Shown here: positions 1 through 8,339 of the stretch, one piece after another | How the letters are laid out: each line of letters starts with the position of its first letter | Position numbering within the stretch: the stretch's first letter is position 1 | Assembly: GCA_002786355.1 (NCBI GenBank) | Contig: PGCO01000003.1 | Span: 372,001 to 436,000 of the forward strand | Source: Sediminibacterium sp. FEMGT703S | GTDB lineage: Bacteria > Bacteroidota > Bacteroidia > Chitinophagales > Chitinophagaceae | Direction of reading: 5' to 3' | Length of the DNA: 64,000 bases | Program-made: the position numbers and the translations under genes | The notes under the pieces: generated by a model | What the model saw: only the letters and a program-made list of their open reading frames with translations | Databases searched by the model: none | Told to the model about the DNA's origin: nothing

Positions 1-279
1 TTTAGCAAAAACAGCTTCGGACTTATATAAAGCAAATTGCTCAAAATAACCCGCATTAATATCTGCTTCAACAGAATGATCGGCAATAAAATAATGTTGT
101 ACTGCAGCTATTTCAGCTTCGCTTGGTCTTGCAACACCAATCGACAATTCAGTAAAACATTGTCTTGAATCAGCAGAAATAATTTCAGTATTGAGCGCTT
201 TGGCCAATGCTATAGACACAGCGGTTTTACCTACTGCTGTTGGGCCTGCAAGAATATAAATAGTTGGTTTAGTCTTCAA
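1..279 (-). CDS. miaA: tRNA dimethylallyltransferase MiaA, N-terminal part (cut by window edge)
   Basis: Only the first 93 codons lie in the window. The translation opens with a P-loop, GPTAVGKT, at about residues 10-17, followed by the SADSRQ segment typical of MiaA. MiaA transfers a dimethylallyl group to N6 of A37 in tRNAs that read UNN codons. No ATG is available in frame near the P-loop. The best start is TTG at 277-279, with AAAGAG a few bases upstream. This start overlaps the end of the upstream gene by 11 bp, which suggests translational coupling. A MiaE-like hydroxylase that would act later on the same nucleotide is encoded near 23.6 kb. The family call is firm; the start is inferred. 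Confidence 0.9.
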   Translation of the reverse strand, partial: MKTKPTIYILAGPTAVGKTAVSIALAKALNTEIISADSRQCFTELSIGVARPSEAEIAAVQHYFIADHSVEADINAGYFEQFALYKSEAVFAK

Positions 280-847
280 AATCGTCTCTTTGTTCTTCAC
301 CACCAATGCCATCATCATCGCCATCGGCTTCACTTTCAGCTTCTTCGCCTTCTTCTACAAATCCATCCGCTGTTTCATTTAAATCATATTTCTCTTCAAT
401 GTCGGCAAACTTGTCACCCAACAAACTTTTTGTTCCATACTGCTGTGGGCCAATACCTTCTACTCTTGAAACAGCTGGGTAAGTTAATTTAGGATTGGAC
501 TCTTTATTTACACTAATTAATGCAATCAAAAAAACCCAACCTTTTGCAAAATCGTATTCGTAAATAAATTTTTGATTTACATCCTGTATTTCTGAACCAA
601 TGGTAGTTTCGGCCATTAAAAAGGGTTCTACGCGATAAGGTTTATCGTATTTTTCATAACTAATTTCCCTTCCGCGCAACCAGTTATCATTGCTTCTAAA
701 AAAAGTAGCTTGGTGCTTCGAATCAAATTCAAAGGATTTCAAAATAGCAAAATGCAAGTCCAAAAAGAATTGGTTATGCTTAATAACGATATCACGATAA
801 ACCGCGTCGTCTTCCTCTAAATAAATTCTAAACTTTAAAACAGCCAT
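269..847 (-). CDS. pRiA4b ORF-3-like domain protein
   Basis: A 192-residue protein. The first ~150 residues resemble the plasmid pRiA4b ORF-3-like family (IS1096 TnpR-like fold): an opening beta strand (LKFRIYL), a helix with FFDLH-like spacing (FFLDLHFAI), and a later YDFAKGW segment where this family usually has YDFGD.W. The last ~35 residues are almost all Glu, Asp and Gly, forming an acidic tail that is probably disordered. The biochemical function of the family is unknown. The gene lies between the CCA-adding enzyme gene and miaA on the same strand and overlaps miaA by 11 bp, so co-transcription with tRNA-maturation genes is likely. Confidence 0.7.
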   Translation of the reverse strand: MAVLKFRIYLEEDDAVYRDIVIKHNQFFLDLHFAILKSFEFDSKHQATFFRSNDNWLRGREISYEKYDKPYRVEPFLMAETTIGSEIQDVNQKFIYEYDFAKGWVFLIALISVNKESNPKLTYPAVSRVEGIGPQQYGTKSLLGDKFADIEEKYDLNETADGFVEEGEEAESEADGDDDGIGGEEQRDDFED

Positions 848-884
848 CCCGCCAAGATTTAATGATTGGGCTGCAAAATAGCGA

Positions 885-2303
885 TTATTTAACGGGTTTT
901 AGATTCAATTCTGCTCCTTTTTCTAACATATATTGATAAGCCAATTCAAATTGGTTCGGAATAATCCCATCCAATATAGCTTCTCGTATTGCATCTTTAA
1001 TTACGCCCACATTTCTACCAGGGGTTAATCCAAATACTTCCATAATTAATTCTCCACTAATTGGAGGCTGCCAATTCCTAAGCTGGTCTTGGGTTTCAAC
1101 CTGTTGCATTCGTTCCTTCACCATTTCAAAATTCTGCAAGTATCGGTTTACCTTCTGTTTATTTTTACTGGTAATATCGGCTGCACAAAGTGTCATTAAA
1201 TCGTCTATATCTTCCCCTGCATCAAACAATAATCTTCTTACTGCACTATCCGTTATATTTTCCTTTGTTAAACTGATTGGTCTCAAATGCAAAAGAACCA
1301 GCTTTTGAACATATTTCATGGGGTCATGTAGCGGCAATTTCAACTTAGAAAATATTTTAGGAACCATTCTAGCACCCACTACTTCATGTCCATGAAAAGT
1401 CCATCCATGCCCCTCTTCAAATTTTTTAGTGGCCGGCTTGCCAATATCGTGCAATAATGCAGCCCACCTAAGCCAAAGATTTTGCGTATTCGGTACAATA
1501 TTATCTAATACTTGAAGGGTATGATAAAAATTATCCTTATGCCCTTTTCCTTCTATGTACACCGCCCCATGTAAGTCTACCATTTGAGGGAAAATCAATT
1601 TAAGTAACCCTGATTTATAGAGTAAGTCCCATCCAATGGAAGGCTTGGCACATAGCATGATTTTATTCAATTCATCCGTTATTCTTTCTTGACTCACTAT
1701 TTTCATCCGATGCACATTCTCACCAATTGCTTTAAATGTTTGCTCTTCAATAACAAAATTCAATTGAGTGGCAAATCGAATTGCCCTCAGCATTCTTAAC
1801 GGATCGTCACTAAAAGTTTGTACTGGTTCTAATGGTGTTTGAATTCTTTTATCTGCTATGGCTTGTATCCCATCAAATGGATCTAATAACAGTCCAAAAT
1901 GGGCATCATTTAAGCTAATTGCCAATGCATTAATAGTAAAATCTCTTCTGTTTTGATCGTCGGCTAAAGTGCCTTGTTCAACTTGAGGCTTCCTACTATC
2001 TTGCTGATAACTCTCTTTTCTCGCTCCTACAAATTCAATCTCAAAGTCATCCAACTTAATTTGAGCAGTTCCAAAATTTTTAAAATAAGCTACAATAGGT
2101 TTGGGTGTTAACTCATTGGCAAAGGCATGTGCAAGGGCTATACCGTCTCCTAAACAAACAATATCTGCATCTTTGGTATTTCTGCCAATGACTTTATCTC
2201 GTACAAAGCCTCCAATTAAATAGCATGGCATATTTAATGCATCGGCCACTGCCCCTATTTTTTTAAATATAGCTTCTTCCTTATCACTAAACTGAATGGT
2301 CAT
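885..2303 (-). CDS. CCA tRNA nucleotidyltransferase / poly(A) polymerase family with HD domain
   Basis: About 472 residues from the chosen start. The nucleotidyltransferase head has the GG motif LIGGFVRD (about residues 29-36), the metal-binding DAD pair (about D45 and D47), and the RRDFTINALA motif. These are typical of class II CCA-adding enzymes and bacterial poly(A) polymerases. An HD domain follows with LLHDIGKP and a later HGHE. The enzyme adds or repairs the 3' CCA end of tRNA. An upstream in-frame ATG would give 14 more residues, but that extension overlaps the heptosyltransferase gene. The ATG at 2303 sits 5 nt after a TACATTTG box, so I chose 2303. CCA-adding and A-adding activity cannot be told apart by eye. 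Confidence 0.9.
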   Translation of the reverse strand: MTIQFSDKEEAIFKKIGAVADALNMPCYLIGGFVRDKVIGRNTKDADIVCLGDGIALAHAFANELTPKPIVAYFKNFGTAQIKLDDFEIEFVGARKESYQQDSRKPQVEQGTLADDQNRRDFTINALAISLNDAHFGLLLDPFDGIQAIADKRIQTPLEPVQTFSDDPLRMLRAIRFATQLNFVIEEQTFKAIGENVHRMKIVSQERITDELNKIMLCAKPSIGWDLLYKSGLLKLIFPQMVDLHGAVYIEGKGHKDNFYHTLQVLDNIVPNTQNLWLRWAALLHDIGKPATKKFEEGHGWTFHGHEVVGARMVPKIFSKLKLPLHDPMKYVQKLVLLHLRPISLTKENITDSAVRRLLFDAGEDIDDLMTLCAADITSKNKQKVNRYLQNFEMVKERMQQVETQDQLRNWQPPISGELIMEVFGLTPGRNVGVIKDAIREAILDGIIPNQFELAYQYMLEKGAELNLKPVK

Positions 2304-2308
2304 TGCTG

Positions 2309-2316
2309 CAAATGTA
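2309..2316 (-). promoter_or_regulatory. -7 promoter box TACATTTG for the CCA-adding enzyme gene
   Basis: The box matches the Bacteroidota TAnnTTTG consensus and ends 5 nt before the ATG at 2303. A transcript from here would have almost no 5' untranslated region. It also argues against the upstream ATG. Confidence 0.5.
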
Positions 2317-2326
2317 AGATTGTTTA

Positions 2327-3322
2327 TTATGTAGCGGGCAAGCAACGCATTAATTGCGCAATTTCAATTTTATATCCACAATCAAAATGCCCCTCAGGAC
2401 ATTGATTCTTTCCATGCAATCCACAAGGCCTGCAGGCAAGATCCCGATTGATTTGAACGATATAACTTTTTGTACTCAAAGGCCCATATCCAAAACCAGG
2501 AATGGTAGAGCAATAAATAGCAGTAACTGGCGCATTAACCGAGGAACAAAAATGCATTGGAGCAGAATCGTTTACATAGTTCATTAATGCGTCTTTCATT
2601 AATGCTGCAGATTGTAAAAAATTACACTTACCTGCTAAATTAGTGGAACGTTGATGGCCACTTTGGTCAATAATCTGCTGACACAATGCATAATCACTTG
2701 GCCCACCCATTGCATACACTTGAATAGTGGAAGGCAATTGTTGTAGAAATGCTATCCATTTTTCAGGTGGAAACTGTTTAGTCATCCAAACTGATGAAGG
2801 AGCAAAACAAATGTATTTTCCTTGCTTAAATGGTTCCACAAAATGAAAATCATTTTCTGTTGGATAGAGTTTGGGCATACAAAGTTTGGTTGCTGGCCAG
2901 TGCAGTAACAATTGATTTCGTTCAATCTCATGCAACCCGGTATTGTTGCCCATTTGGTGTTGAATCACTTTAGTGAACAGGGAACTAAGTGGATTTTTAT
3001 CAAACCCAATCCTTTCTTTTGCTCCTGAAAAAGCAGTTAGGAACCCAGTTGCAGCATATCGTTGTAAATTGATGACTGCATCATATCGATGCTTACGAAT
3101 TTGTGTGAGCAATTGCCAAAGGTGCTTGTATTTATCTTTTTGCTTATTCCAAATCAAGGTATTCTTTAAAAAGGGATGCCCGGTAAATAAAGATTCATTC
3201 CCTTTACGAACCAATATATCTAAATCTGCGGTTGGATATGCTTGATGCAAAGATTCTAGCATTGCGCTTGCTAAAACCACATCCCCAATAAAAGCCGTTT
3301 GAATAATCAGCATCCTTTGCAT
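2327..3322 (-). CDS. Glycosyltransferase family 9 (ADP-heptose:LPS heptosyltransferase-like)
   Basis: 331 residues, the usual length for WaaC/WaaF-type enzymes. The N-terminus (MLIIQTAFIGDVVLASAM) has the FIGDV signature that binds acceptor or donor in GT9. The C-terminal half contains PSSVWMTKQFPPEKW, close to the family's PGS.W.TK.WP motif, and an NDSAPMHFCSSVNAPVTAIYC segment matching the usual N.SGPMH.A...P.V.I.G block. The enzyme probably adds heptose or a related sugar to the lipid A core at the inner membrane. The extreme C-terminus is Cys-rich (four cysteines in about 15 residues), as in some WaaF proteins. The start at 3322 lies 4 nt after a TAGTTTTG box; ATG at 3313 is an alternative. 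Confidence 0.88.
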   Translation of the reverse strand: MQRMLIIQTAFIGDVVLASAMLESLHQAYPTADLDILVRKGNESLFTGHPFLKNTLIWNKQKDKYKHLWQLLTQIRKHRYDAVINLQRYAATGFLTAFSGAKERIGFDKNPLSSLFTKVIQHQMGNNTGLHEIERNQLLLHWPATKLCMPKLYPTENDFHFVEPFKQGKYICFAPSSVWMTKQFPPEKWIAFLQQLPSTIQVYAMGGPSDYALCQQIIDQSGHQRSTNLAGKCNFLQSAALMKDALMNYVNDSAPMHFCSSVNAPVTAIYCSTIPGFGYGPLSTKSYIVQINRDLACRPCGLHGKNQCPEGHFDCGYKIEIAQLMRCLPAT

Positions 3323-3326
3323 TCAA

Positions 3327-3334
3327 CAAAACTA
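3327..3334 (-). promoter_or_regulatory. -7 promoter box TAGTTTTG for the heptosyltransferase gene
   Basis: This is a full match to TAnnTTTG ending 4 nt before the chosen ATG, so the message may be leaderless. No clear TTG is seen at the expected -33 distance. Confidence 0.45.
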
Positions 3335-3382
3335 AGGATATGCTTTAAATCATTCTCATACAATTAAAAAAGCTAAATTTTG

Positions 3383-3390
3383 TACTTTTG
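3383..3390 (+). promoter_or_regulatory. -7 promoter box TACTTTTG for dapD
   Basis: A full TAnnTTTG match, 14 nt before the dapD ATG. The -33 element is not obvious. Confidence 0.5.
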
Positions 3391-3404
3391 CTAAAATTTA
3401 AAAT

Positions 3405-4214
3405 ATGCCGCAAGAATTAGTGTTAGAAGCTTGGAACAATAGAGAACTTTTGAAGGATGCTAAGTATAGTGATGCAGTTAAACAAGTAATTGAAGCAGTA
3501 GATAAAGGTCAGCTAAGAGTTGCAAGCCCTGATGCTGATGGATGGGTAGTGAATGAGTGGGTTAAAAAAGCAATCCTTTTATATTTTGGCATTCAACAAA
3601 TGCAAACTTGGGAAATGCCCCCATTTGAGTTTTACGATAAAATGTTACTCAAAACCAATTATAAAGAATTAGGGGTTAGAGCAGTTCCACCTGCTACGGC
3701 TAGGTATGGTGCATATATTGCGAAGAATGTTGTTTTAATGCCTAGTTATGTAAATATTGGTGCTTATGTAGATGAGGGCACTATGGTAGATACTTGGGCT
3801 ACTGTTGGAAGTTGCGCTCAAATAGGCAAAAACGTACACTTAAGCGGAGGTGTTGGAATTGGAGGCGTACTTGAACCTTTACAAGCAAGTCCTGTAATTA
3901 TTGAAGATGGCTGTTTTATTGGAAGCCGTTGTATCGTTGTAGAAGGGGTGATTGTTGAAAAGGAAGCAGTATTAGGAGCAAATGTAGTATTAACCCAATC
4001 TACTAAAATCATCGATGTGAGTGGATCAGAACCGATTGAAATGAAAGGCCGTGTTCCTGCTCGAAGTGTTGTGATTCCGGGTAGCTATACCAAAAAATTT
4101 AATGCAGGTGAATACCAAGTCAGTTGCGCGCTAATCATTGGACAGCGTAAACCAAGCACCGATTTAAAAACCAGCTTAAACGACGCGCTCAGAGACTTTA
4201 ATGTGAGTGTTTAA
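3405..4214 (+). CDS. dapD: 2,3,4,5-tetrahydropyridine-2,6-dicarboxylate N-succinyltransferase
   Basis: 269 residues, the normal length of DapD. It catalyses succinyl transfer from succinyl-CoA to tetrahydrodipicolinate in the lysine/diaminopimelate pathway in the cytoplasm. An N-terminal helical domain contains WVVNEWVKKAILLYF. A left-handed beta-helix of hexapeptide repeats follows from about residue 100 (NVVLMPSYVNIGAYV, DEGTMVDTWATVGSCAQIG, GGVGIGGVLEP), and the acetyl/succinyl-CoA-binding coil is typical of DapD. It is followed at once by an EamA transporter gene whose ATG lies 1 bp after the dapD stop. It is transcribed away from the heptosyltransferase gene. Confidence 0.96.
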   Translation: MPQELVLEAWNNRELLKDAKYSDAVKQVIEAVDKGQLRVASPDADGWVVNEWVKKAILLYFGIQQMQTWEMPPFEFYDKMLLKTNYKELGVRAVPPATARYGAYIAKNVVLMPSYVNIGAYVDEGTMVDTWATVGSCAQIGKNVHLSGGVGIGGVLEPLQASPVIIEDGCFIGSRCIVVEGVIVEKEAVLGANVVLTQSTKIIDVSGSEPIEMKGRVPARSVVIPGSYTKKFNAGEYQVSCALIIGQRKPSTDLKTSLNDALRDFNVSV

Positions 4215-4215
4215 A

Positions 4216-5142
4216 ATGAATGGGGCCAAACGCTCATCATTATTTTTAACCGGCTTTTTACTAAGCATTGGCGGAGCTATATTATTTTCTACCAAAGCCA
4301 TTTGGGTAAAATTGGCGTTTAGTAATACCGGTGTTGATGCTTTAACCTTACTTAGTTTGCGAATGCTTTTAGCGCTCCCTTTCTATTTAGTAGCTGCTTG
4401 GTTTTCAGGCAAAAAAGAGTCTGCACAGCAGTTGAACAAAAAAGATTGGTTTTGGATTATAGCTTTAGGGGTATTGGGCTACTACTTAAGTAGCTTATTC
4501 GATTTTATAGGCTTACAATATATTTCTGCGGGATTAGAACGCTTGATTTTATTTCTGTACCCCACATTTGCTGTATTACTAAATACTATGATTTTTAAGA
4601 GCACCATCACTAAAATCCAATTATTTGCTTTAGCACTTACTTATACAGGAATTGGGATTGCATATTATGCAGAATTGGGTACGATTCATCATAATCCACA
4701 ATTTTACTTTGGATCATTCATGGTTTTTTTGTGTGCAGTAACCTATTCATTTTATTTAGTTGGAACAGGTAAAATGGTGGTTAAAGCAGGTGCCACAAGA
4801 TATACCGCTTACGCAATGCTAGCAGCAACTGCGGGTGTTTTTACGCACTTCATTGTTCAGCAACAATGGAGCAAAGTAAATATGTCTACTCAGCTTTGGT
4901 GGTATGGGGCAGCTCTGGCTGTTATTGCTACTGTTATTCCCTCTTTTATGATGAGTAGTGGAATGAAAAAAATAGGGAGCAATAATGCATCCATCATAAC
5001 GAGCATTGGACCTGTTTCAACAATTATTCAAGCTTCCATTTTTTTGAATGAACCCATTTTACTTGAACAAATATTGGGCACTATATTAGTAATTATTGGG
5101 GTTGTATTAATTGGATGGCAAAACAGTAGACCCATCAATTAA
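4216..5142 (+). CDS. EamA/DMT-family transporter
   Basis: 308 residues from the ATG at 4216; an in-frame GTG at 4207 would overlap dapD by 8 bp. The sequence shows about ten hydrophobic segments arranged as two five-helix EamA halves, each starting with a GAILFSTKAIWVK-like or SFYLVGTGKMV-like segment. This is the drug/metabolite transporter superfamily of the inner membrane. Substrate cannot be told; the close link to dapD allows, but does not show, an amino acid or metabolite exporter. Its end overlaps by 4 bp the end of the convergent PAS-receiver gene. Confidence 0.88.
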   Translation: MNGAKRSSLFLTGFLLSIGGAILFSTKAIWVKLAFSNTGVDALTLLSLRMLLALPFYLVAAWFSGKKESAQQLNKKDWFWIIALGVLGYYLSSLFDFIGLQYISAGLERLILFLYPTFAVLLNTMIFKSTITKIQLFALALTYTGIGIAYYAELGTIHHNPQFYFGSFMVFLCAVTYSFYLVGTGKMVVKAGATRYTAYAMLAATAGVFTHFIVQQQWSKVNMSTQLWWYGAALAVIATVIPSFMMSSGMKKIGSNNASIITSIGPVSTIIQASIFLNEPILLEQILGTILVIIGVVLIGWQNSRPIN

Positions 5143-6986
5143 TGAACGACCATATGTTCCATCTCACTTAGCTTTTCAAATTGTTCAATTGTCAATGGTT
5201 TTGTAATGAAATGAGTCACATTCAAAAATTTCTTTGAGCGCTCATAATCAATATGATCAATAGAAGAAGTCAAAATCACTACAGGCCATACATGACCTAA
5301 TTTTTCATACTCATGTAAAAAATCCCATCCAGATCTACCAGAAAAATTAAGGTCTAAGAATATTTTTCGCTTTGTATTAGGATTGTCTTTCACATATTGC
5401 AATGCATTGTCTACATGATCAAAAGTATGTACCGGCATGCTTGGCATTACGTTTCTTATAATCAGTTCATTCAATTTATTGACTAAATGATCATCATCTA
5501 CTAAGACAATTTCCTCAATAGCCTGATTTAATATATACTTATTTAAAGAGATACTACTTGAAGAAGCAAAATTAATCTGATCATTCAATTTAAAAATTGT
5601 GTCGTTCATCAAATTTGCAGAATGCTCTATATCAGAAAATATTTGCGAATAAGTAGCTACATTATGATCTTGAAACTTAGCTGTTTGCAATAACTGTAAA
5701 ATTTTTGAAAACTCATGGCGCAATTCATGTGAAGTAATAAAAGAAATTTTCTTTAAATAATTCATTTGCTCCAGTACTTCTTTTTCTGAAATTTTCTTTA
5801 GCGTAATATCTTTTTGAATAGTAATATAACCTGCGATAATTCCATCTTGATCAAATAAAGACTCAACCATTAAATCTAACCAAACCTTCGACCCATTTTT
5901 GGTATAGTATAAAATTTCTGTTCTTATTCCTTTTCCGTGTTCAATCACTTTTTTAATTCTGTTCAATGTCTCCTTACTTGTTTCAGGGCCTTTCAAAAAA
6001 CTACCGGGTGTTTTACCGCAAACCTCTTTTAAACTATACCCTGTAGTTTTTACAAATGCATCATTTACCCAAGTGATTCGATTATCGGCATTGCACATGA
6101 TAATAATACTTCCAATTTTTTGTGCAATTTTTGTAAACTTTCCAAATTCAATCTTAGTACTTTCCATCAATTCTTGCTGTCTTCTAATTTGAATTTGAGC
6201 TTCTTTAACAGGCGTTATATCTAAAGACAATCCAGTATATCCCAAAAACTCACCTGTCTCGGAATATAAGGGATTACCTTTCATATTGACCCATCTGAAA
6301 CTCCCATCCATTCTTCTGAAACGGAAAGTAATTGAATATGCCGCTTGGGCAGAAAATGCGGATTTTTGCTCATCAATTACCCTTTCAATATCTTCTGGAT
6401 GAATGCGTTTCAACCACCCATTTCCAAGATCTTCCTCTGCATCAGCACCAGAAAAATTAATCCAAGCTTGGTTTACGCGAATAAGTTGGTGCTGTTTGTC
6501 TGTTAGCCACATTATTTCAGGCATAAAATCGGCCATTGTTTCAAAACAACTGCTAGGATTAACCAAGCTTGATTTGAGCATAGTAACCGGTTTCGTATTA
6601 TGATCAATGATCGGCTTAACACTTGTTAAAGCACCTTTTAATATGACCCCTACCATCTTCCCATTCTTATCTAAATTGGGGCGCATGGCAAAATGAATAT
6701 ATTCATCCTTTAATTCAGTACCAGGCTTTTTAAAAGCCAACTTTTCATTAGCATTTTTATTTTGCCTGCAATGCAGTAGTGCATTTTTATACAATCCAGT
6801 TTCTTTGGCATTTAAAATTGACTCAATTGGTAACCCAGAAACAAACTCACCCAATAATTTATATAACCGTTGAAATGAATCATTACAATAAATTATTTTT
6901 CCTTCTAAATCTGTCGCTAATAAAAATTGATCAATCATTTCTTCACTTTGCGATAAGGCGTTATCGATTACGAGTTTGTATTGCAT
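5139..6986 (-). CDS. PAS-PAS-PAS-(H-box helices)-receiver protein without ATPase domain, paralog A
   Basis: 615 residues. PAS-like regions lie at about 15-120, 145-262 and 285-395; the last two end in typical PAC segments (LGYTGLSLDITPVKEAQ, IAGYITIQKDIT). A helix with SHELRHEFSKI follows (H420), like the phosphoacceptor helix of histidine kinases but with RHE where RTP is usual. A second helix follows to about 470. The protein then goes straight into a receiver domain (DDD 497-499, phosphoacceptor D545, T573, K596). No N, G1 or G2 box of a HATPase domain is present. It may pass phosphate between His and Asp or sense signals through PAS. Its start overlaps the end of the lone receiver gene by 19 bp. 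Confidence 0.85.
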   Translation of the reverse strand: MQYKLVIDNALSQSEEMIDQFLLATDLEGKIIYCNDSFQRLYKLLGEFVSGLPIESILNAKETGLYKNALLHCRQNKNANEKLAFKKPGTELKDEYIHFAMRPNLDKNGKMVGVILKGALTSVKPIIDHNTKPVTMLKSSLVNPSSCFETMADFMPEIMWLTDKQHQLIRVNQAWINFSGADAEEDLGNGWLKRIHPEDIERVIDEQKSAFSAQAAYSITFRFRRMDGSFRWVNMKGNPLYSETGEFLGYTGLSLDITPVKEAQIQIRRQQELMESTKIEFGKFTKIAQKIGSIIIMCNADNRITWVNDAFVKTTGYSLKEVCGKTPGSFLKGPETSKETLNRIKKVIEHGKGIRTEILYYTKNGSKVWLDLMVESLFDQDGIIAGYITIQKDITLKKISEKEVLEQMNYLKKISFITSHELRHEFSKILQLLQTAKFQDHNVATYSQIFSDIEHSANLMNDTIFKLNDQINFASSSSISLNKYILNQAIEEIVLVDDDHLVNKLNELIIRNVMPSMPVHTFDHVDNALQYVKDNPNTKRKIFLDLNFSGRSGWDFLHEYEKLGHVWPVVILTSSIDHIDYERSKKFLNVTHFITKPLTIEQFEKLSEMEHMVVH

Positions 6987-7411
6987 AAGTTTGAAATTAA
7001 TGGGTAAGAAATGACCTTATTAAAATCTCTGTTTATGATAAACTTATCTATAATTTCAGGCAGTAATAAAAAGTCTCTTGATTTATCTAAAAAAAAGTGA
7101 GCTCCTTTATTTAAGCACTCATATCGGTATGTTGAATGAGGCATATTGGTTAAAAAAATGATCAAAGGAGATGATGATGGATACTCGGTTTTTACTTTGT
7201 TCAATAATTCTAACCCACTAATGCCAGGTAGTTTAATGTCTAAAATAAGCACATCAGGAAATTGCTCATTCATTTTTTGCAAGCCCAGCTCAGCGCTTTC
7301 AGCAATTTGAATATTTAAGGTAGTTTGCTTATCTGACAAGAGATGATACAATTGCTTTATAATGATTAAAGCATCTTCAACAATTAAAATATTTAAGGAT
7401 TGGGGTATCAT
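6968..7411 (-). CDS. Single-domain response regulator (receiver only)
   Basis: About 147 residues from the ATG at 7411. It is a CheY-like receiver: acidic pair in IVEDA, phosphoacceptor Asp in DVLILDIKLPGISGLELL, Thr in IFLTN, Lys in FLDKS. No output domain follows. A longer frame starts at 7471, but its first 20 residues cover a terminator hairpin and the TACATTTG promoter box, so I reject that start. Its end overlaps the start of paralog A by 19 bp, so the two are probably co-translated partners. It may serve as a phosphate shuttle or sink in the same relay. Confidence 0.85.
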   Translation of the reverse strand: MIPQSLNILIVEDALIIIKQLYHLLSDKQTTLNIQIAESAELGLQKMNEQFPDVLILDIKLPGISGLELLNKVKTEYPSSSPLIIFLTNMPHSTYRYECLNKGAHFFLDKSRDFLLLPEIIDKFIINRDFNKVISYPLISNLCNTNS

Positions 7412-7426
7412 AAAATATAACTTACT

Positions 7427-7434
7427 CAAATGTA
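7427..7434 (-). promoter_or_regulatory. -7 promoter box TACATTTG for the lone receiver gene
   Basis: A full TAnnTTTG match, 15 nt before the ATG at 7411 and just downstream of the terminator hairpin at 7450-7478. It supports a new transcript starting here. Confidence 0.5.
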
Positions 7435-7449
7435 ATCCACTAAAAAAGA

Positions 7450-7478
7450 AAGCTTTGTAGGGCTGGCCCACAAAGCTT
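7450..7478 (-). terminator. Intrinsic terminator after the LuxR-type regulator gene
   Basis: A 9-bp stem (AAGCTTTGT / ACAAAGCTT) with a GC-rich apex (GGC/GCC). On the minus strand it is followed by TTCTTTTTT. It would end transcripts from the response regulator gene at 7636-8268. Confidence 0.65.
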
Positions 7479-7489
7479 ATGTAGTTTTG

Positions 7490-7641
7490 ATACTACAACT
7501 GGTTTTTCAGGAAAATTGGATTTTAAACTAAGCTTGAAAGCTTAATTTACAAAGCTAATTGAACCAATTTATTCAAGTTGTAGTTGGAAAGCATATAATC
7601 ATCCCATATTTACACGACAGCATGTAGTATAAATACTACAA
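7490..7641. repeat. Direct and inverted copies of an ACTACAA element
   Basis: ATACTACAA occurs at 7490-7498 and again at 7633-7641. An inverted copy, AGTTGTAGT, lies at 7576-7584 and is the exact reverse complement of 7492-7500. The last copy is half of a palindrome, GTAGTAT-AA-ATACTAC, at 7624-7639, which overlaps the stop codon of the LuxR-type gene. These may be regulator binding sites or RNA structure in the 3' region of that gene. Otherwise I see no gene in 7479-7635. Confidence 0.4.
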
Positions 7642-8268
7642 TTCAGAAATCTTGTGTTCGATTGCATAACGAATTAGATCTGCGTTACTTTTCAATCCCA
7701 TCTTGTCGAGAATTCGAGCCCTATAAGTGCTAATTGTATTAATATTCAGAGAAAGCATTTCGCTGATTTCAGATACGGACTTCCCTTCAACCAACTTTTT
7801 TAAAACTTCAAACTCTCTATCAGATAAATTTTCGTGTGGCAATTTATTTGTATCCATTTCAAGTGAACTAGCTAAAACTTCCGCTACTCGGTTGGTAATA
7901 TATTTTCTTCCACTTAAAATTTGTTGAACCGCTGTTACTAGTTCGTAGGGGGCGCTTTCTTTGGTTAAATAACCAGAGGCTCCAGCTTTAATTGCTCTTA
8001 CAGCATACTGTTCTGGAGAGTGCATGCTCAGCATTAAAACAGGCGTGTTAGGTACATGCGTTTTGATTTGCTTAAGAATTTCAATTCCCGAATAACCAGG
8101 CATGCTTATATCAGAAATAATGATATCCCACTTTTCTCTAATTGACTTTTTAAAAAGCTCTGCAGAATCAGATACATCATGAATTTCTGCAAAAGGGAGA
8201 GATTCTAATAAAATCTTTTTTAACCCTTCTCTAATTAAACCATGATCGTCCGCAATGAGTATTCGCAT
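7636..8268 (-). CDS. NarL/FixJ-type response regulator (receiver + LuxR HTH)
   Basis: 210 residues, the usual length. The receiver occupies about residues 1-120 (acidic pair in IADDH, phosphoacceptor in WDIIISDISMPGYSG, LSM with Ser, Lys in YLTKES). A LuxR-type helix-turn-helix follows at about 145-205 (LSDREFEVLKKLVEGKSVSEISEMLSLN, NTISTYRARILDKMGL). It should bind DNA as a phosphorylated dimer. It lies between two PAS-receiver genes on the same strand, so it is a likely output of this signalling island. Nearby ACTACAA repeats are candidate targets. Confidence 0.93.
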   Translation of the reverse strand: MRILIADDHGLIREGLKKILLESLPFAEIHDVSDSAELFKKSIREKWDIIISDISMPGYSGIEILKQIKTHVPNTPVLMLSMHSPEQYAVRAIKAGASGYLTKESAPYELVTAVQQILSGRKYITNRVAEVLASSLEMDTNKLPHENLSDREFEVLKKLVEGKSVSEISEMLSLNINTISTYRARILDKMGLKSNADLIRYAIEHKISEL

Positions 8269-8339
8269 AATTGTTTACTTACCGCTTTGTAAACCAGTAA
8301 TTATACATTAAAGATAAGGAAACAAATTAATACGTAAGC

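Noticed and set aside
2304-2345. Upstream ATG of the CCA-adding enzyme gene
   Set aside because: It would overlap the heptosyltransferase gene and lies before the promoter box; the ATG at 2303 fits better.
2973-3245. Plus-strand ORF opposite the heptosyltransferase gene
   Set aside because: Antisense to a well-supported GT9 gene, no recognisable family or start signal.
7412-7471. N-terminal extension of the lone receiver protein
   Set aside because: The extra 20 codons cover a promoter box and part of a terminator hairpin, and the receiver fold starts right after the ATG at 7411.
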